Shown in pieces: positions 51,871 through 60,001 of a DNA stretch of 64,000 bases. The translations under genes were made by a program, and so were the position numbers. Within the stretch, counting starts at the first letter, position 1, and the number at the start of each line of letters is the position of its first letter. Source of the stretch: Cohnella laeviribosi DSM 21336 (GTDB lineage: Bacteria > Bacillota > Bacilli > Paenibacillales > Paenibacillaceae); NCBI RefSeq assembly GCF_000378425.1, contig NZ_KB899810.1, positions 62,001 to 126,000 on the forward strand. The letters are read 5' to 3'. Below the pieces are notes generated by a model that was given only the letters and a program-made list of their open reading frames with translations, made no database searches and was not told the DNA's origin.

Positions 51871-51899
51871 TTTATAACATCCCCCTATAGGGATGTCAA
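51871..51899 (-). promoter_or_regulatory. htpG promoter
   Basis: On the minus strand TTGACA (51894-51899), exactly 17 bp, TATAAA (51871-51876): a near-consensus vegetative promoter whose start point falls just before the CIRCE element. Confidence 0.85.
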
Positions 51900-52084
51900 T
51901 GTCATGGTCCCGCGTTCGGAATAGCCCCGAAGGTGGCCGAGGGCAAACGGGACGCGCGGCAGTTTGTCCGGCGCCGCGATGCCGCCGCGTTCGTCCGCTG
52001 CCCGCAAGTCGGTACGGCTCCGGCTCCGCGGGTCCGTATCGGCGGCCCATGCCGCTCGTTTTCCGTCCCGATGCCCGGCTTCGA

Positions 52085-52113
52085 TGCATGCGCAGGGGTT
52101 TATTTTGTATAAT
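52085..52113 (+). promoter_or_regulatory. probable promoter of the second sensor operon
   Basis: A perfect -10 TATAAT (52108-52113) lies 41 bp before the binding-protein start; the -35 region (TGCATG) is weak, which suggests an activator or low basal level. Confidence 0.4.
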
Positions 52114-52154
52114 GAGAGTTGTAAGTTCCAAAGCGACAGTTAAGGAGACCCCGA

Positions 52155-53264
52155 ATGTCGAATCGAATCTGGAATCTGGGCATCGCTCTCCTCTCTTTGA
52201 CGTTTTTCTTCCTGCTTGCGGGCTTCGGCGTCACCTCCTTGCACACCCGCCAGCTTGCGGGGCAGTTGAAGCCGGCGGATCCGGCGGAACCTTCGCGTCT
52301 GCGGGTCGGGCTGATTTCCCAGGAATTGAACAATCCGTTCTGGAGGTCGGTCGAAAGCGGCGCGCGGTCCGCGGCCGAGCGGCACGGCATGGATCTCGAG
52401 TACGCGGGACCGCTTCGGATCAACGCCGAAGAACAGGCCCGCCTGCTGGAAAAAGCGATTGCGAAAGGCACCGATGCGCTGCTGGTTCAAGGGCTGAACG
52501 AACCCGGCTACGCCCGGCTGATCGACCAGGCGGCGGCCAAGGGCATTCCCGTCATTACCGTCGACGCGGACGAGCCGAACAGCAAGCGGATCGCCTATGT
52601 CGGAACGGACAACAAGCGCGCCGGAGCGCAGATGGGGGAGCTTGTCGTCCGGACGATCGGCAAATCCGGCAGGATCGGCGTCCTGCTCGGCAGCAAAGCG
52701 AATAACCAGCGGCTCCGTCTGGAAGGGTTCCTTGGCGTCGTGAACCGTTATCCGGGCCTTGCCGTCGCCGACATCCGCTACTCCAACATCTCCCGCCTGC
52801 AAGCGGCCGGAGAGGCGGAAACGATGCTGCAGCAACATCCGGAGCTGCGGGCAATCGTCGGGTTCAGCGCGCTCGACGGCCCCGGCATCGCGGAGGCGGT
52901 TCAGCGCGTCGGCGCCGCGAACGTCAGCGTGTTCGCCTTTGACGATCTGGAGTCGACCAGGGAAGCGATCCGGCAGGGACGAATCGAGGCGACGATTGTT
53001 CAGCAGCCTTATCAAATGGGCGTGGAAGCGGTCGATCTGGTGCACGCCTATTTCCAGGGGGAAGAGATCGGGAAGCTGCACGTGACGGAAACGGCCGTCT
53101 TGAACCGCAATTCGCTTGCTAACGCGGAAAGCGGCAACGGCAACGGCAACGGCGGCGGCAACGGCAACGCGGCGGAAGGCGCAGACGGCTCCGACGGCAC
53201 GTCGTCCGTTAACGGCGCATCCGACAACGGCGCTGCCGCCGACGCCGGAGGAAGCCGCCGATGA
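52155..53264 (+). CDS. membrane-anchored sugar-binding sensor protein (second triad)
   Basis: 369 residues, AAGGAG site. An N-terminal hydrophobic helix (IWNLGIALLSLTFFFLLAGFGVTSL) without a lipobox anchors a type-I binding domain (LRVGLISQELNNPFWRSVESGARSAAERHGMDL, DALLVQGLNEPGY, IPVITVDADEPNSKRIAYVGTDNKRAGAQMGEL, VFAFDDLESTREAI). After the domain comes an unusual low-complexity tail of about 50 residues rich in Gly, Asn, Ser and Asp, encoded by GGCAAC repeats. It overlaps the kinase start by 4 bp. It is not next to a permease, so a sensory role is likely. Confidence 0.88.
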   Translation: MSNRIWNLGIALLSLTFFFLLAGFGVTSLHTRQLAGQLKPADPAEPSRLRVGLISQELNNPFWRSVESGARSAAERHGMDLEYAGPLRINAEEQARLLEKAIAKGTDALLVQGLNEPGYARLIDQAAAKGIPVITVDADEPNSKRIAYVGTDNKRAGAQMGELVVRTIGKSGRIGVLLGSKANNQRLRLEGFLGVVNRYPGLAVADIRYSNISRLQAAGEAETMLQQHPELRAIVGFSALDGPGIAEAVQRVGAANVSVFAFDDLESTREAIRQGRIEATIVQQPYQMGVEAVDLVHAYFQGEEIGKLHVTETAVLNRNSLANAESGNGNGNGGGNGNAAEGADGSDGTSSVNGASDNGAAADAGGSRR

Positions 53265-54730
53265 GCATACGCACCAAACTTTTGCTGATCATCCCGCTTC
53301 TTGTCCTGCTCGCCAATACCGTCACGTTTTTTCTGTTTCAGAGCTCGACGGTCGTTCAGGGAAGCTACGACCGGATGATGGACCGGGTCTTGTCCTACAA
53401 GCAGTCGGTCCTGACCGCCGAGCAGTCCCTGCAGGCCCTTTACAACTATTTGCTCGACCCCGCCCCCGAAGGGCGGGCCGAAGCGGAGCGAAGGCGCGGC
53501 GAGCTCGCGCAGCGCCGGGATGCGCTCGAACAAGCCGGCCACCCTTCCGCGCTCGTCTCCGCGGCAGCCGGTTACGTCCGCCTGCTGGACACGCTGGTCG
53601 GGCAGGAAAAAGCCGCCCTGACCGCGTCTTCTTCTCCGGCCGAGGCGCTGGCCGTGTATGAATCGGCGGAAACAACCTTGGCCTTTATCCGCGAGGAAGC
53701 GCAGCGGCTGGTCGACCTCGAGCTGGAGTTCGACCAGCCGGTGTTCCGCCGGGTTCAGGAGGAGAACGCGAAGATGAACCGGCTCGGCGCCGCCGTGATC
53801 GCCGTTCAGACCGTGCTGGGGATCGCGCTGGCCGTGTGGATCTCCCGGAGCGTCACCGAACCGGTCGGCCGGCTCGTCAAGGCGGCCAAGCGCGTCTCGG
53901 AGCGCCGGTCGTATGACGTTGTTCCCGCCTTGCCTCCCCCTTCCAAGGACGAGCTCGGCGTTCTGTCCGGCGCGTTCGTGCAGATGCTGGCCGACCTGAA
54001 AGCGTCCGCCGAGCGGGACCGGGAACGGCTGGAGCAGCGCCGGCTCGTCAAGGAGCTGGAGCTTCAGGCGCTGCAAAGCCAGATCCGCCCGCACTTTTTG
54101 TTCAACTCGCTGAACGTGTTGTCCAAGCTGGCGCTTCTGGAAGGGGCGGAGAAGACGTCCGATCTGATCGTCTCCATGTCGAAGATGTTCCGCTACCAAT
54201 TGCGGAATCCGGACGAACCGTCCACGCTGCGGGATGAGCTTGCGCATGTGGCGGCGTACGTAGCCATCCAGCAGGCGCGCTTCCGGAACCGGTTCCGGTT
54301 CGAGACGGCCGTCGACGAATCCGCCCTGTCTGCGCCGATTCCGCCGCTGACGATTCAGCCGCTGGTGGAGAACGCGTTCGTACACGGCATCGAGCGTTTG
54401 GAAAAAGACGCCGAAATCCGGCTTACCGTCCGCCGCGAAGGGCGGGACGCCGTAATCGAAATCGCGGACAACGGAATCGGCATGGACGAAACGACGAGGC
54501 AAGCGCTGCTGCGCATGAATTACGAGCCGGCAGCGGACGCCGGCGGCCCGGCTGCGGCGTCGACGGGGCTTGGCACCCGCAACGTATTCCGAAGGCTCCA
54601 ATTGTTCTCAGGACGCGACGACGCCGTCGACGTTCGGAGCCGTCCCGGGCAGGGCACGTCGATTACGATCCGTGTACCCTTGAAACGTGAGGAGGAGCAA
54701 AAAGATGTACCGCCTGCTGATCGCGGATGA
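53261..54730 (+). CDS. YesM/LytS-type sensor histidine kinase (second triad)
   Basis: 489 residues: a transmembrane helix (LLLIIPLLVLLANTVTFFLF), an extracellular helical segment, a second transmembrane helix (LGAAVIAVQTVLGIALAVWI), HAMP (SRSVTEPVGRLVKAAKRVSE), His_kinase with LQSQIRPHFLFNSLNVLSKLALL, and an ATPase domain (QPLVENAFVHGIERL, DNGIGMD, GLGTRNVFRRLQLF). Translationally coupled to the binding protein (ATGA overlap) and overlapping the regulator gene by 26 bp. Confidence 0.93.
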   Translation: MSIRTKLLLIIPLLVLLANTVTFFLFQSSTVVQGSYDRMMDRVLSYKQSVLTAEQSLQALYNYLLDPAPEGRAEAERRRGELAQRRDALEQAGHPSALVSAAAGYVRLLDTLVGQEKAALTASSSPAEALAVYESAETTLAFIREEAQRLVDLELEFDQPVFRRVQEENAKMNRLGAAVIAVQTVLGIALAVWISRSVTEPVGRLVKAAKRVSERRSYDVVPALPPPSKDELGVLSGAFVQMLADLKASAERDRERLEQRRLVKELELQALQSQIRPHFLFNSLNVLSKLALLEGAEKTSDLIVSMSKMFRYQLRNPDEPSTLRDELAHVAAYVAIQQARFRNRFRFETAVDESALSAPIPPLTIQPLVENAFVHGIERLEKDAEIRLTVRREGRDAVIEIADNGIGMDETTRQALLRMNYEPAADAGGPAAASTGLGTRNVFRRLQLFSGRDDAVDVRSRPGQGTSITIRVPLKREEEQKDVPPADRG

Positions 54731-56030
54731 CGAAGCCCTGGAAAGGGAAGGCTTGGAGTGGATCGCCAGCCGCATGCTGCCGGATACGTTCGAGATCATC
54801 CATGCCGAGAACGGAAGACAGGCCATTGAGCTTGCGGAGGACCGCCGCCCCCATATCGTGTTTATGGACGTGCAAATGCCCGGCATCCAAGGCCTGGAAG
54901 CGTTGAAAGAGATCCGGAACCTGCTTCCGGACGCCAAGCTTGTGCTGGTGACGGCGTACGACTATTTTTCCTATGCCCAGGAAGCGTTGGCCCTCGGCGT
55001 TAAGGAGTATATCGTAAAGCCCGCCGGCAGAGAGCAGATCGCCGAATTGCTGCGGAAGCTGGTGGACGAACTCGAACGGGAAAAGGACAAAAGAGCCGAG
55101 CAGCTCGAGCTCAAAAGCAGGGTGTATGCGCTGCAGCCGCTGGTGGAAAACGAGCTGGCCTTGATGCTGATGGTCGATCAGGTGATCGACGCCCGGCCCG
55201 AGGAACTTGCGGAATGGCTCGATTTTCCGCTTGAGGACTGCCGCTGCCTGGTGCTCGCCTTTGCCGGCCACGACCCCGGCCTGGACAAGAGGGCGCTGTT
55301 CGAAACGATCCGCCGATTCGCCAAGTCGCACGGCCACTGCATCGTCAGCTCCATTCTCGAGCATCACCTGGCGGTGTTCCTGCGAAAGCCGCCGCAGGCC
55401 GAGGACGATTGGAAAGAGGAAGCCGTCCGGTTCGGGGAAAAGCTGCGGGATACGGTGCGTTCCCAACTGAAGGCCGACCTGTCCGTCGGAATCGGAACGC
55501 TGCGCAGCGGCGCGGACGGCCTTCGCCGGTCGTACTTCGAAGCGGTGTTCGCCTCGACTTGTTCCGATCGAAATGGAAGCGTTTGCCTTTTTGACGATTT
55601 AAGACAGGGAAGAACCGTGCAATTTCCGCACGAAGCAACCGAAGACGCGGCGCAGCGGAGCTATGTCATGTCGGCCCTGAACCGCATTCGCGAAATTCGC
55701 GAGGAGCAGACGTCGACGGTCATCGACAGAGCCAAAGCCTACATCCGCCAACGGTTTACCGAAGATTTGTCGCTGGAAGACGTGGCGGAATTCGTTCACC
55801 TGAATCCGTTCTATTTCAGCAAGGTGTTTAAGCAGCACGTCGGCGAGACGTTTATCGATTTCCTGACCCGGCTCCGGATCGAAAAGGCCAAGCAGTTGAT
55901 CCGGGAAGACCAGTTCAGCATTAAGGAAGTATGCTACGAGGTCGGCTACAAAGACCCGAACTACTTCAGCCGGGTATTCAAAAAGGTGACCGGCGTCAGC
56001 CCTTCCGAATACCGCGCCCAGCTCCCGTAA
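54705..56030 (+). CDS. YesN/AraC-type response regulator (second triad)
   Basis: 441 residues from the ATG at 54705 (MYRLLIADDEALEREGLEW), 9 nt after AGGAGG. Receiver domain with HIVFMDVQMPGIQG (phospho-Asp) and EYIVKPAG (Lys); C-terminal AraC helices LSLEDVAEFVHLNPFYFSKVFKQHVGETFIDFL and FSIKEVCYEVGYKDPNYFSRVFKKVTGVSPSEYR. It precedes an MFS sugar porter on the same strand, separated by a terminator, and probably activates it. Confidence 0.93.
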   Translation: MYRLLIADDEALEREGLEWIASRMLPDTFEIIHAENGRQAIELAEDRRPHIVFMDVQMPGIQGLEALKEIRNLLPDAKLVLVTAYDYFSYAQEALALGVKEYIVKPAGREQIAELLRKLVDELEREKDKRAEQLELKSRVYALQPLVENELALMLMVDQVIDARPEELAEWLDFPLEDCRCLVLAFAGHDPGLDKRALFETIRRFAKSHGHCIVSSILEHHLAVFLRKPPQAEDDWKEEAVRFGEKLRDTVRSQLKADLSVGIGTLRSGADGLRRSYFEAVFASTCSDRNGSVCLFDDLRQGRTVQFPHEATEDAAQRSYVMSALNRIREIREEQTSTVIDRAKAYIRQRFTEDLSLEDVAEFVHLNPFYFSKVFKQHVGETFIDFLTRLRIEKAKQLIREDQFSIKEVCYEVGYKDPNYFSRVFKKVTGVSPSEYRAQLP

Positions 56031-56056
56031 CCGCACGAATCCCGTCGCGCGCTGCC

Positions 56057-56088
56057 GTCCGTTTCCCGGCCGGGAAATGGACTTTTTT
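56057..56088 (+). terminator. terminator of the second sensor operon
   Basis: GTCCGTTTCCC-GGCC-GGGAAATGGAC (11-bp stem with one G-T, 4-nt loop) followed by TTTTTT. Confidence 0.85.
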
Positions 56089-56151
56089 GCGTTGTTCAGG
56101 CCAATAAAGTGAAGATCGGACCCTCTCGCATTCCGCAATGCGCCCCCGCCG

Positions 56152-56224
56152 AATTATTGTGCGGAAATAGCGCAAATTATTGAAGTTGATTGTTCCCTCC
56201 CGGCTTCGCGCCCTGTGCTATACT
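56152..56224 (+). promoter_or_regulatory. activator-type promoter of the MFS porter gene
   Basis: An extended -10 TGC-TATACT (56219-56224) has no good -35 box. Upstream, AATTATTG occurs as a direct repeat at 56152-56159 and 56175-56182, 23 bp apart, about two helical turns, which suits binding by an AraC-type activator such as the adjacent response regulator. Confidence 0.5.
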
Positions 56225-56282
56225 TGTTCTCGCTTCCCCAGACCGGAAGCCGCTTGCATTACGCCAAGGGAGGCCTGAACAA

Positions 56283-57671
56283 ATGTCAACCAACTTGCTA
56301 ACCGCCGAACAAGCGGTTCGCCCGAACATGAAATATGTGACGCTGGTGTCCATCATTGCCGCGTTGGGCGGCTTTTTATTCGGATTCGATACCGCCGTCG
56401 TGTCCGGAGCCATCGGCTTCATGACGGACAAATTCGCTCTGAACGACGTTCAGATCGGCTGGGCCGTCTCCAGCCTGATCATCGGCTGCATCATCGGCGC
56501 CGCGTTATCCGGAACGCTAAGCGACGGGCTCGGCCGGAAAAAAGTGCTGATCGCCGCCGCCTTGCTGTTTATTGTCGGCTCGATCGGATCGGCCATTCCC
56601 GAGACGTTTACGGGATATATCGTGGCGCGCATGATCGGAGGCATCGGCATCGGCATTACCTCCACCTTGTGCCCGCTGTACAACGCGGAAATCGCGCCCG
56701 CCCGCTACCGCGGCCGGCTGGTCGCCTTGAACCAGTTTGCGATCGTAAGCGGTATTTTTCTGACGTACTTCATCAACTCGGGCATCGCGAGCTACGGCGA
56801 CGACGCGTGGGATATCGCCAACGGCTGGCGCTGGATGTTCGGCGTCGGAGCCATTCCGGGAGTCCTTTTCATGATCCTTCTGTTTCTCGTTCCCGAAAGC
56901 CCGCGCTGGCTGATCAAGCAGGGCCGTCCGGAAGAAGCGCTGCCGATTTTGCTGCGCATCCACGGAGAGGAAGCGGCCAAGCAGGAAGTGCTTGAGATCA
57001 AGGAGTCCTTCAAAACGGAAAAGGCGTCGTACCGCGAATTGTTCAAGCCCGGCCTGCGCTTTGCGCTCTTCGTCGGCGTCGTCATCGCGATTCTGCAGCA
57101 GGTCACCGGCATCAACGCCATCCTTTACTATGCGCCGGAGATTCTGAAAGAGACGGGCGCGGGCACCAATGCCGCGCTGATTCAAACGATTTTGGTCGGC
57201 TTTATCAACTTTGTGTTCACGATTCTGTCCATCTGGCTCATCGACAAGGCCGGACGCAAGGTGTTGCTTCTGATCGGGACGTCGATCATGACCGTAAGCC
57301 TTCTGCTGATCGGACTCGTGTTCCACTCCGGCGATATTTCGGGACCGCTGGTTCTCGGACTGATCCTGATCTATGTGGCGGCTTTCGCCATTTCGCTCGG
57401 TCCGGTCGTCTGGGTGCTGCTGTCCGAAATTTTCCCGAACCGCGTTCGGGGAAGAGCGACGGCCATCGCCTCGATGGCGCTGTGGGCCGCGGATTACGTC
57501 GTTTCCCAATCGTTCCCCCCGCTGCTGAATTCGGCGGGTCCGGCCGCCACCTACTGGGTCTTCGGAGCGATGTCGCTGATCACGGTCATCTTCACCTGGC
57601 TGTTCATTCCCGAGACCAAGGGCCGATCGCTCGAACAAATCGAAGCGCTGTGGCACAAGAAACAAAGCTGA
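56283..57671 (+). CDS. MFS sugar/H+ symporter (XylE/GlcP/AraE-like)
   Basis: The ATG at 56283 (MSTNLLTAEQAVRPNMKYV) follows AAGGGAGG. The 462-residue protein has twelve transmembrane helices and sugar-porter signatures: GGFLFGFDTAVVSGAIGFM, DGLGRKKVL, RMIGGIGIGITSTLCPLYNAEIAPARYRGRLVALNQ, VPESPRWLIKQGRPEEAL, QQVTGINAILYYAPEI, DKAGRKVLLLIG and PETKGRSLEQIE. It is a proton-coupled uptake system for a pentose or hexose. Its place after the second sensory triad suggests induction by the sugar that triad senses. Confidence 0.93.
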   Translation: MSTNLLTAEQAVRPNMKYVTLVSIIAALGGFLFGFDTAVVSGAIGFMTDKFALNDVQIGWAVSSLIIGCIIGAALSGTLSDGLGRKKVLIAAALLFIVGSIGSAIPETFTGYIVARMIGGIGIGITSTLCPLYNAEIAPARYRGRLVALNQFAIVSGIFLTYFINSGIASYGDDAWDIANGWRWMFGVGAIPGVLFMILLFLVPESPRWLIKQGRPEEALPILLRIHGEEAAKQEVLEIKESFKTEKASYRELFKPGLRFALFVGVVIAILQQVTGINAILYYAPEILKETGAGTNAALIQTILVGFINFVFTILSIWLIDKAGRKVLLLIGTSIMTVSLLLIGLVFHSGDISGPLVLGLILIYVAAFAISLGPVVWVLLSEIFPNRVRGRATAIASMALWAADYVVSQSFPPLLNSAGPAATYWVFGAMSLITVIFTWLFIPETKGRSLEQIEALWHKKQS

Positions 57672-57691
57672 AAAACGGCTTTCGAACGAAG

Positions 57692-57729
57692 CGTCCTTGT
57701 CGGCGTACGCCGGCAAGGACGCCTTTTTC
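57692..57729 (+). terminator. terminator of the MFS porter gene
   Basis: GCGTCCTTG-CGGCG and GCCGGCAAGGACGC form a strong stem followed by CTTTTT. Confidence 0.85.
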
Positions 57730-57817
57730 TGCCCGGCAGGCCGGGTTCTTGAAAATCCCCGCCCCTCCCCGCTTCGCCCCGATCCGCTTCCGCGCTTCCT
57801 CCGCCATTTTTCCTCGT

Positions 57818-58510
57818 TCAACGGCCAAACCACCAGATCAGCGGGATGTACAGCACGCCGGTCACGATTCCGTTCATCGCCATCGCAAAGCCGCTGTAGC
57901 TTCCCTGCGCCTCCGACCGGCGCAAAAGCCGCGACGTTCCGATGCCGTGGGCGGCCGTGCCGATCGCGATGCCGATCGGCAAATCGCCGCGAATGCGCAG
58001 CAGCTTGAGCAGCGATTCGCCCATCATGCTTCCGGCGAGGCCGGTCAGCACCGTCAGCGTCGCGCTGGTTTCCGGCGTTCCGCCCGTCATCCTGGCCAGC
58101 TCGACGGCGATCGGCGAGCTGACCGATTTCGGCAAGGCGGACAGAATCGTCTCGCGCGATCCTCCCAGCGCCCACAGGAGCAGTCCGGTCGACACGATCG
58201 ACGCCACGGCCCCCGCCGTAATTCCGCCCAGCACGGCGGCAAGCTGCTCGCGGATTCGCTCTCCGTGCTTGTAAAGGGGAACGCCCAGCGCGACGGTCGC
58301 GGGTCCCAGAAAGAACGTCAGCAACTGGCCGCCCGGCTCGTAATCTTCGTAGGGAATACCGGTCAGAACAAGCAGGAGGATAATGCCGGCCGAGCTGAAA
58401 AACAGCGGATGCAGCCAGCGAAACCGCTTGCTCGCGATTAAGCCGGCACTGTACAGAATCACGCTGAGCGAAAAGCCGAACAAAGGATCACGAAACCATG
58501 GCGCCGTCAT
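57818..58510 (-). CDS. lrgB: LrgB/CidB-family membrane protein
   Basis: 230 residues, several transmembrane helices, with LGPATVALGVPLYKHGERI, LPKSVSSPIAVELARMTGGTPETSATLTVLTGLAGSMMG and GTAAHGIGTSRLL, the LrgB hallmarks. The ATG at 58510 overlaps the lrgA stop by 4 bp. LrgAB-type proteins were linked to control of murein hydrolase activity and, more recently in bacilli, to pyruvate or small-acid transport (PftAB). Which applies here cannot be decided; no LytTR-type regulator is adjacent. Confidence 0.9.
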   Translation of the reverse strand: MTAPWFRDPLFGFSLSVILYSAGLIASKRFRWLHPLFFSSAGIILLLVLTGIPYEDYEPGGQLLTFFLGPATVALGVPLYKHGERIREQLAAVLGGITAGAVASIVSTGLLLWALGGSRETILSALPKSVSSPIAVELARMTGGTPETSATLTVLTGLAGSMMGESLLKLLRIRGDLPIGIAIGTAAHGIGTSRLLRRSEAQGSYSGFAMAMNGIVTGVLYIPLIWWFGR

Positions 58511-58863
58511 CGGGAGGCTTCCTCCCCGCTTGGCTGTTTCCGCAGCCTGGCCGTCACGCATCCGGCAACCGCGATCACGATCGCGGGCCCGAGAAGTAGG
58601 CTTGCGGCCAGCGGCAGAAGCTGCTTGCCCAGCAGCGGAACGATCGCCATCGACGCAACGATGTACGGGATAAAAAACAGCATCATGTGCTTCGTCAGAA
58701 ATTGCGCGGCATCTTCCACCCACCGAAGCTTGACGATCCTGAAGTACAGCGCGAGCGTAAACAGAATAAGGCCGATCAGATTGGCCGGCATCGGCACATG
58801 CAGCCATTCTTTCAATCCAAGACCGAGCAGATTAAAGAAAACGAGAATGGCAAATCCAAGCAA
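58507..58863 (-). CDS. lrgA: LrgA/CidA-family holin-like protein
   Basis: 118 residues with four predicted transmembrane helices (LGFAILVFFNLLGLGLKEWL, MPANLIGLILFTLALYF, HMMLFFIPYIVASMAIVPLL, LLPLAASLLLGPAIVIAVAGCV) and the PxPANLIGL family motif. The start is a TTG at 58863, about 7 nt after AAAGGGGG. It is translationally coupled to lrgB. Confidence 0.85.
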   Translation of the reverse strand: MLGFAILVFFNLLGLGLKEWLHVPMPANLIGLILFTLALYFRIVKLRWVEDAAQFLTKHMMLFFIPYIVASMAIVPLLGKQLLPLAASLLLGPAIVIAVAGCVTARLRKQPSGEEASR

Positions 58864-59037
58864 AATGCTTCCCCCTTTACTTCGATGCGCGCCGCATACG
58901 CTTTACGTCCCCGCACTCTTCGATTCTCTTTTTCATCTTATCACAATCCCCGAAGAGACGGTCTTGTCCGCCCGAGAAAGCATCCATCCGCAGAGTTCCG
59001 CGGCTCCGAAGCCGGTATCGCCGGTTGAAAATCTTTC

Positions 59038-59092
59038 TTGCGCAAATACTGTTTATATAATATACTGTTTATTGTAAATACAGTTTATTGAG
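59038..59092 (+). promoter_or_regulatory. promoter and TetR operators of the exporter operon
   Basis: TTGCGC (59038-59043), 17 bp, TATACT (59061-59066); a TATAAT is also present at 59056-59061. ATACTGTTTATATAATA (59046-59062) is found again, inverted, upstream of the TetR gene. A second dyad, ACTGTTTA-TTG-TAAATACAGT, follows at about 59064-59084. Repressor bound here would cover the promoter. Confidence 0.65.
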
Positions 59093-59113
59093 TGAATGGA
59101 AAGGGGCCGCTTC

Positions 59114-60001
59114 ATGAAATCCTATGCGATCGAAGTTGCGGGTTTGCGAAAAAGATTCGGAAATCAAGTTGTGCTCGACGGAATCGACCTCGCGGTACCG
59201 GCGGGCGCCATTTTCGCGCTTCTGGGGCCCAACGGCGCCGGCAAGACGACGCTCATCCACATTTTGTCCACGCTGGTCGCCCCCGACGAAGGCACCGTGC
59301 GCGTGGCGGGGTACGATGTCGTAACCGAAAAAAACGAGGTGAAACGGTCCATCAGTCTCACCGGACAGTATGCGGCCGTCGACGAAATGCTGACCGGCGA
59401 GGAGAACCTGCGCATGATCTGCAGACTCGTCGGGTTGACGGCGGCGGAGTCCCGCGCCCGGACAGCCGAGATGCTCAGCCGCTTCGACCTGACGCCGGCT
59501 GCCAAAAAGCGCGTCAAGACCTACTCGGGCGGCATGCGCCGCCGGCTGGATCTCGCCATCAGCCTGGCGGCCAGCCGGCCGATTCTGTTTCTGGATGAGC
59601 CGACGACGGGTCTGGATACGATGAGCCGGCGCGTTTTATGGGATACCATCCTTCAACTGAAAGAGCAGGGCATCACCGTCTTTCTCACGACACAATATTT
59701 GGAAGAAGCGGACCAGCTGGCCGACACGATTGCGGTCATTTCCGGCGGGCGGGTCGTGGCGACGGGAACCCCGGAGGAACTGAAATCGCGCGTGGGCGGC
59801 GAGGTGCTCGAGCTGCGGAACGCGAAGGATGAAGTGATTCGGGTCGTCCCGACCGGCGGCAGCCTCCGGGAAATCAGGCGTACGCTTAACGAGCTCGCCG
59901 ACACGGTCCCGCAGGAGACCAAGGTGAGCATTCGCAAGCCGAGCATGGACGATGTGTTCATCGCCCTGACGACCAAAGAACAGGAGGAATCGGCATCATG
60001 A
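59114..60001 (+). CDS. DrrA-type ABC exporter ATPase
   Basis: 295 residues from the ATG at 59114 (MKSYAIEVAGLRKRFGNQVVL) with AAAGGGG. Walker A LLGPNGAGKTTLIHILSTL, signature TYSGGMRRRLDLAISLA, Walker B ILFLDEPTTGLDTMSR, H-loop LTTQYLEEADQ, and the C-terminal DUF4162-like part (RKPSMDDVFIALT) typical of daunorubicin-resistance-type ATPases. With the next gene it forms a drug or lipid exporter. It is likely repressed by the TetR protein encoded at 60914-61777. Confidence 0.92.
   Translation: MKSYAIEVAGLRKRFGNQVVLDGIDLAVPAGAIFALLGPNGAGKTTLIHILSTLVAPDEGTVRVAGYDVVTEKNEVKRSISLTGQYAAVDEMLTGEENLRMICRLVGLTAAESRARTAEMLSRFDLTPAAKKRVKTYSGGMRRRLDLAISLAASRPILFLDEPTTGLDTMSRRVLWDTILQLKEQGITVFLTTQYLEEADQLADTIAVISGGRVVATGTPEELKSRVGGEVLELRNAKDEVIRVVPTGGSLREIRRTLNELADTVPQETKVSIRKPSMDDVFIALTTKEQEESAS

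Noticed and set aside
53100-53240. GGCAAC repeats as a CRISPR or minisatellite element
   Set aside because: They stay in frame within the coding region and encode a Gly/Asn tail; there are no spacers.
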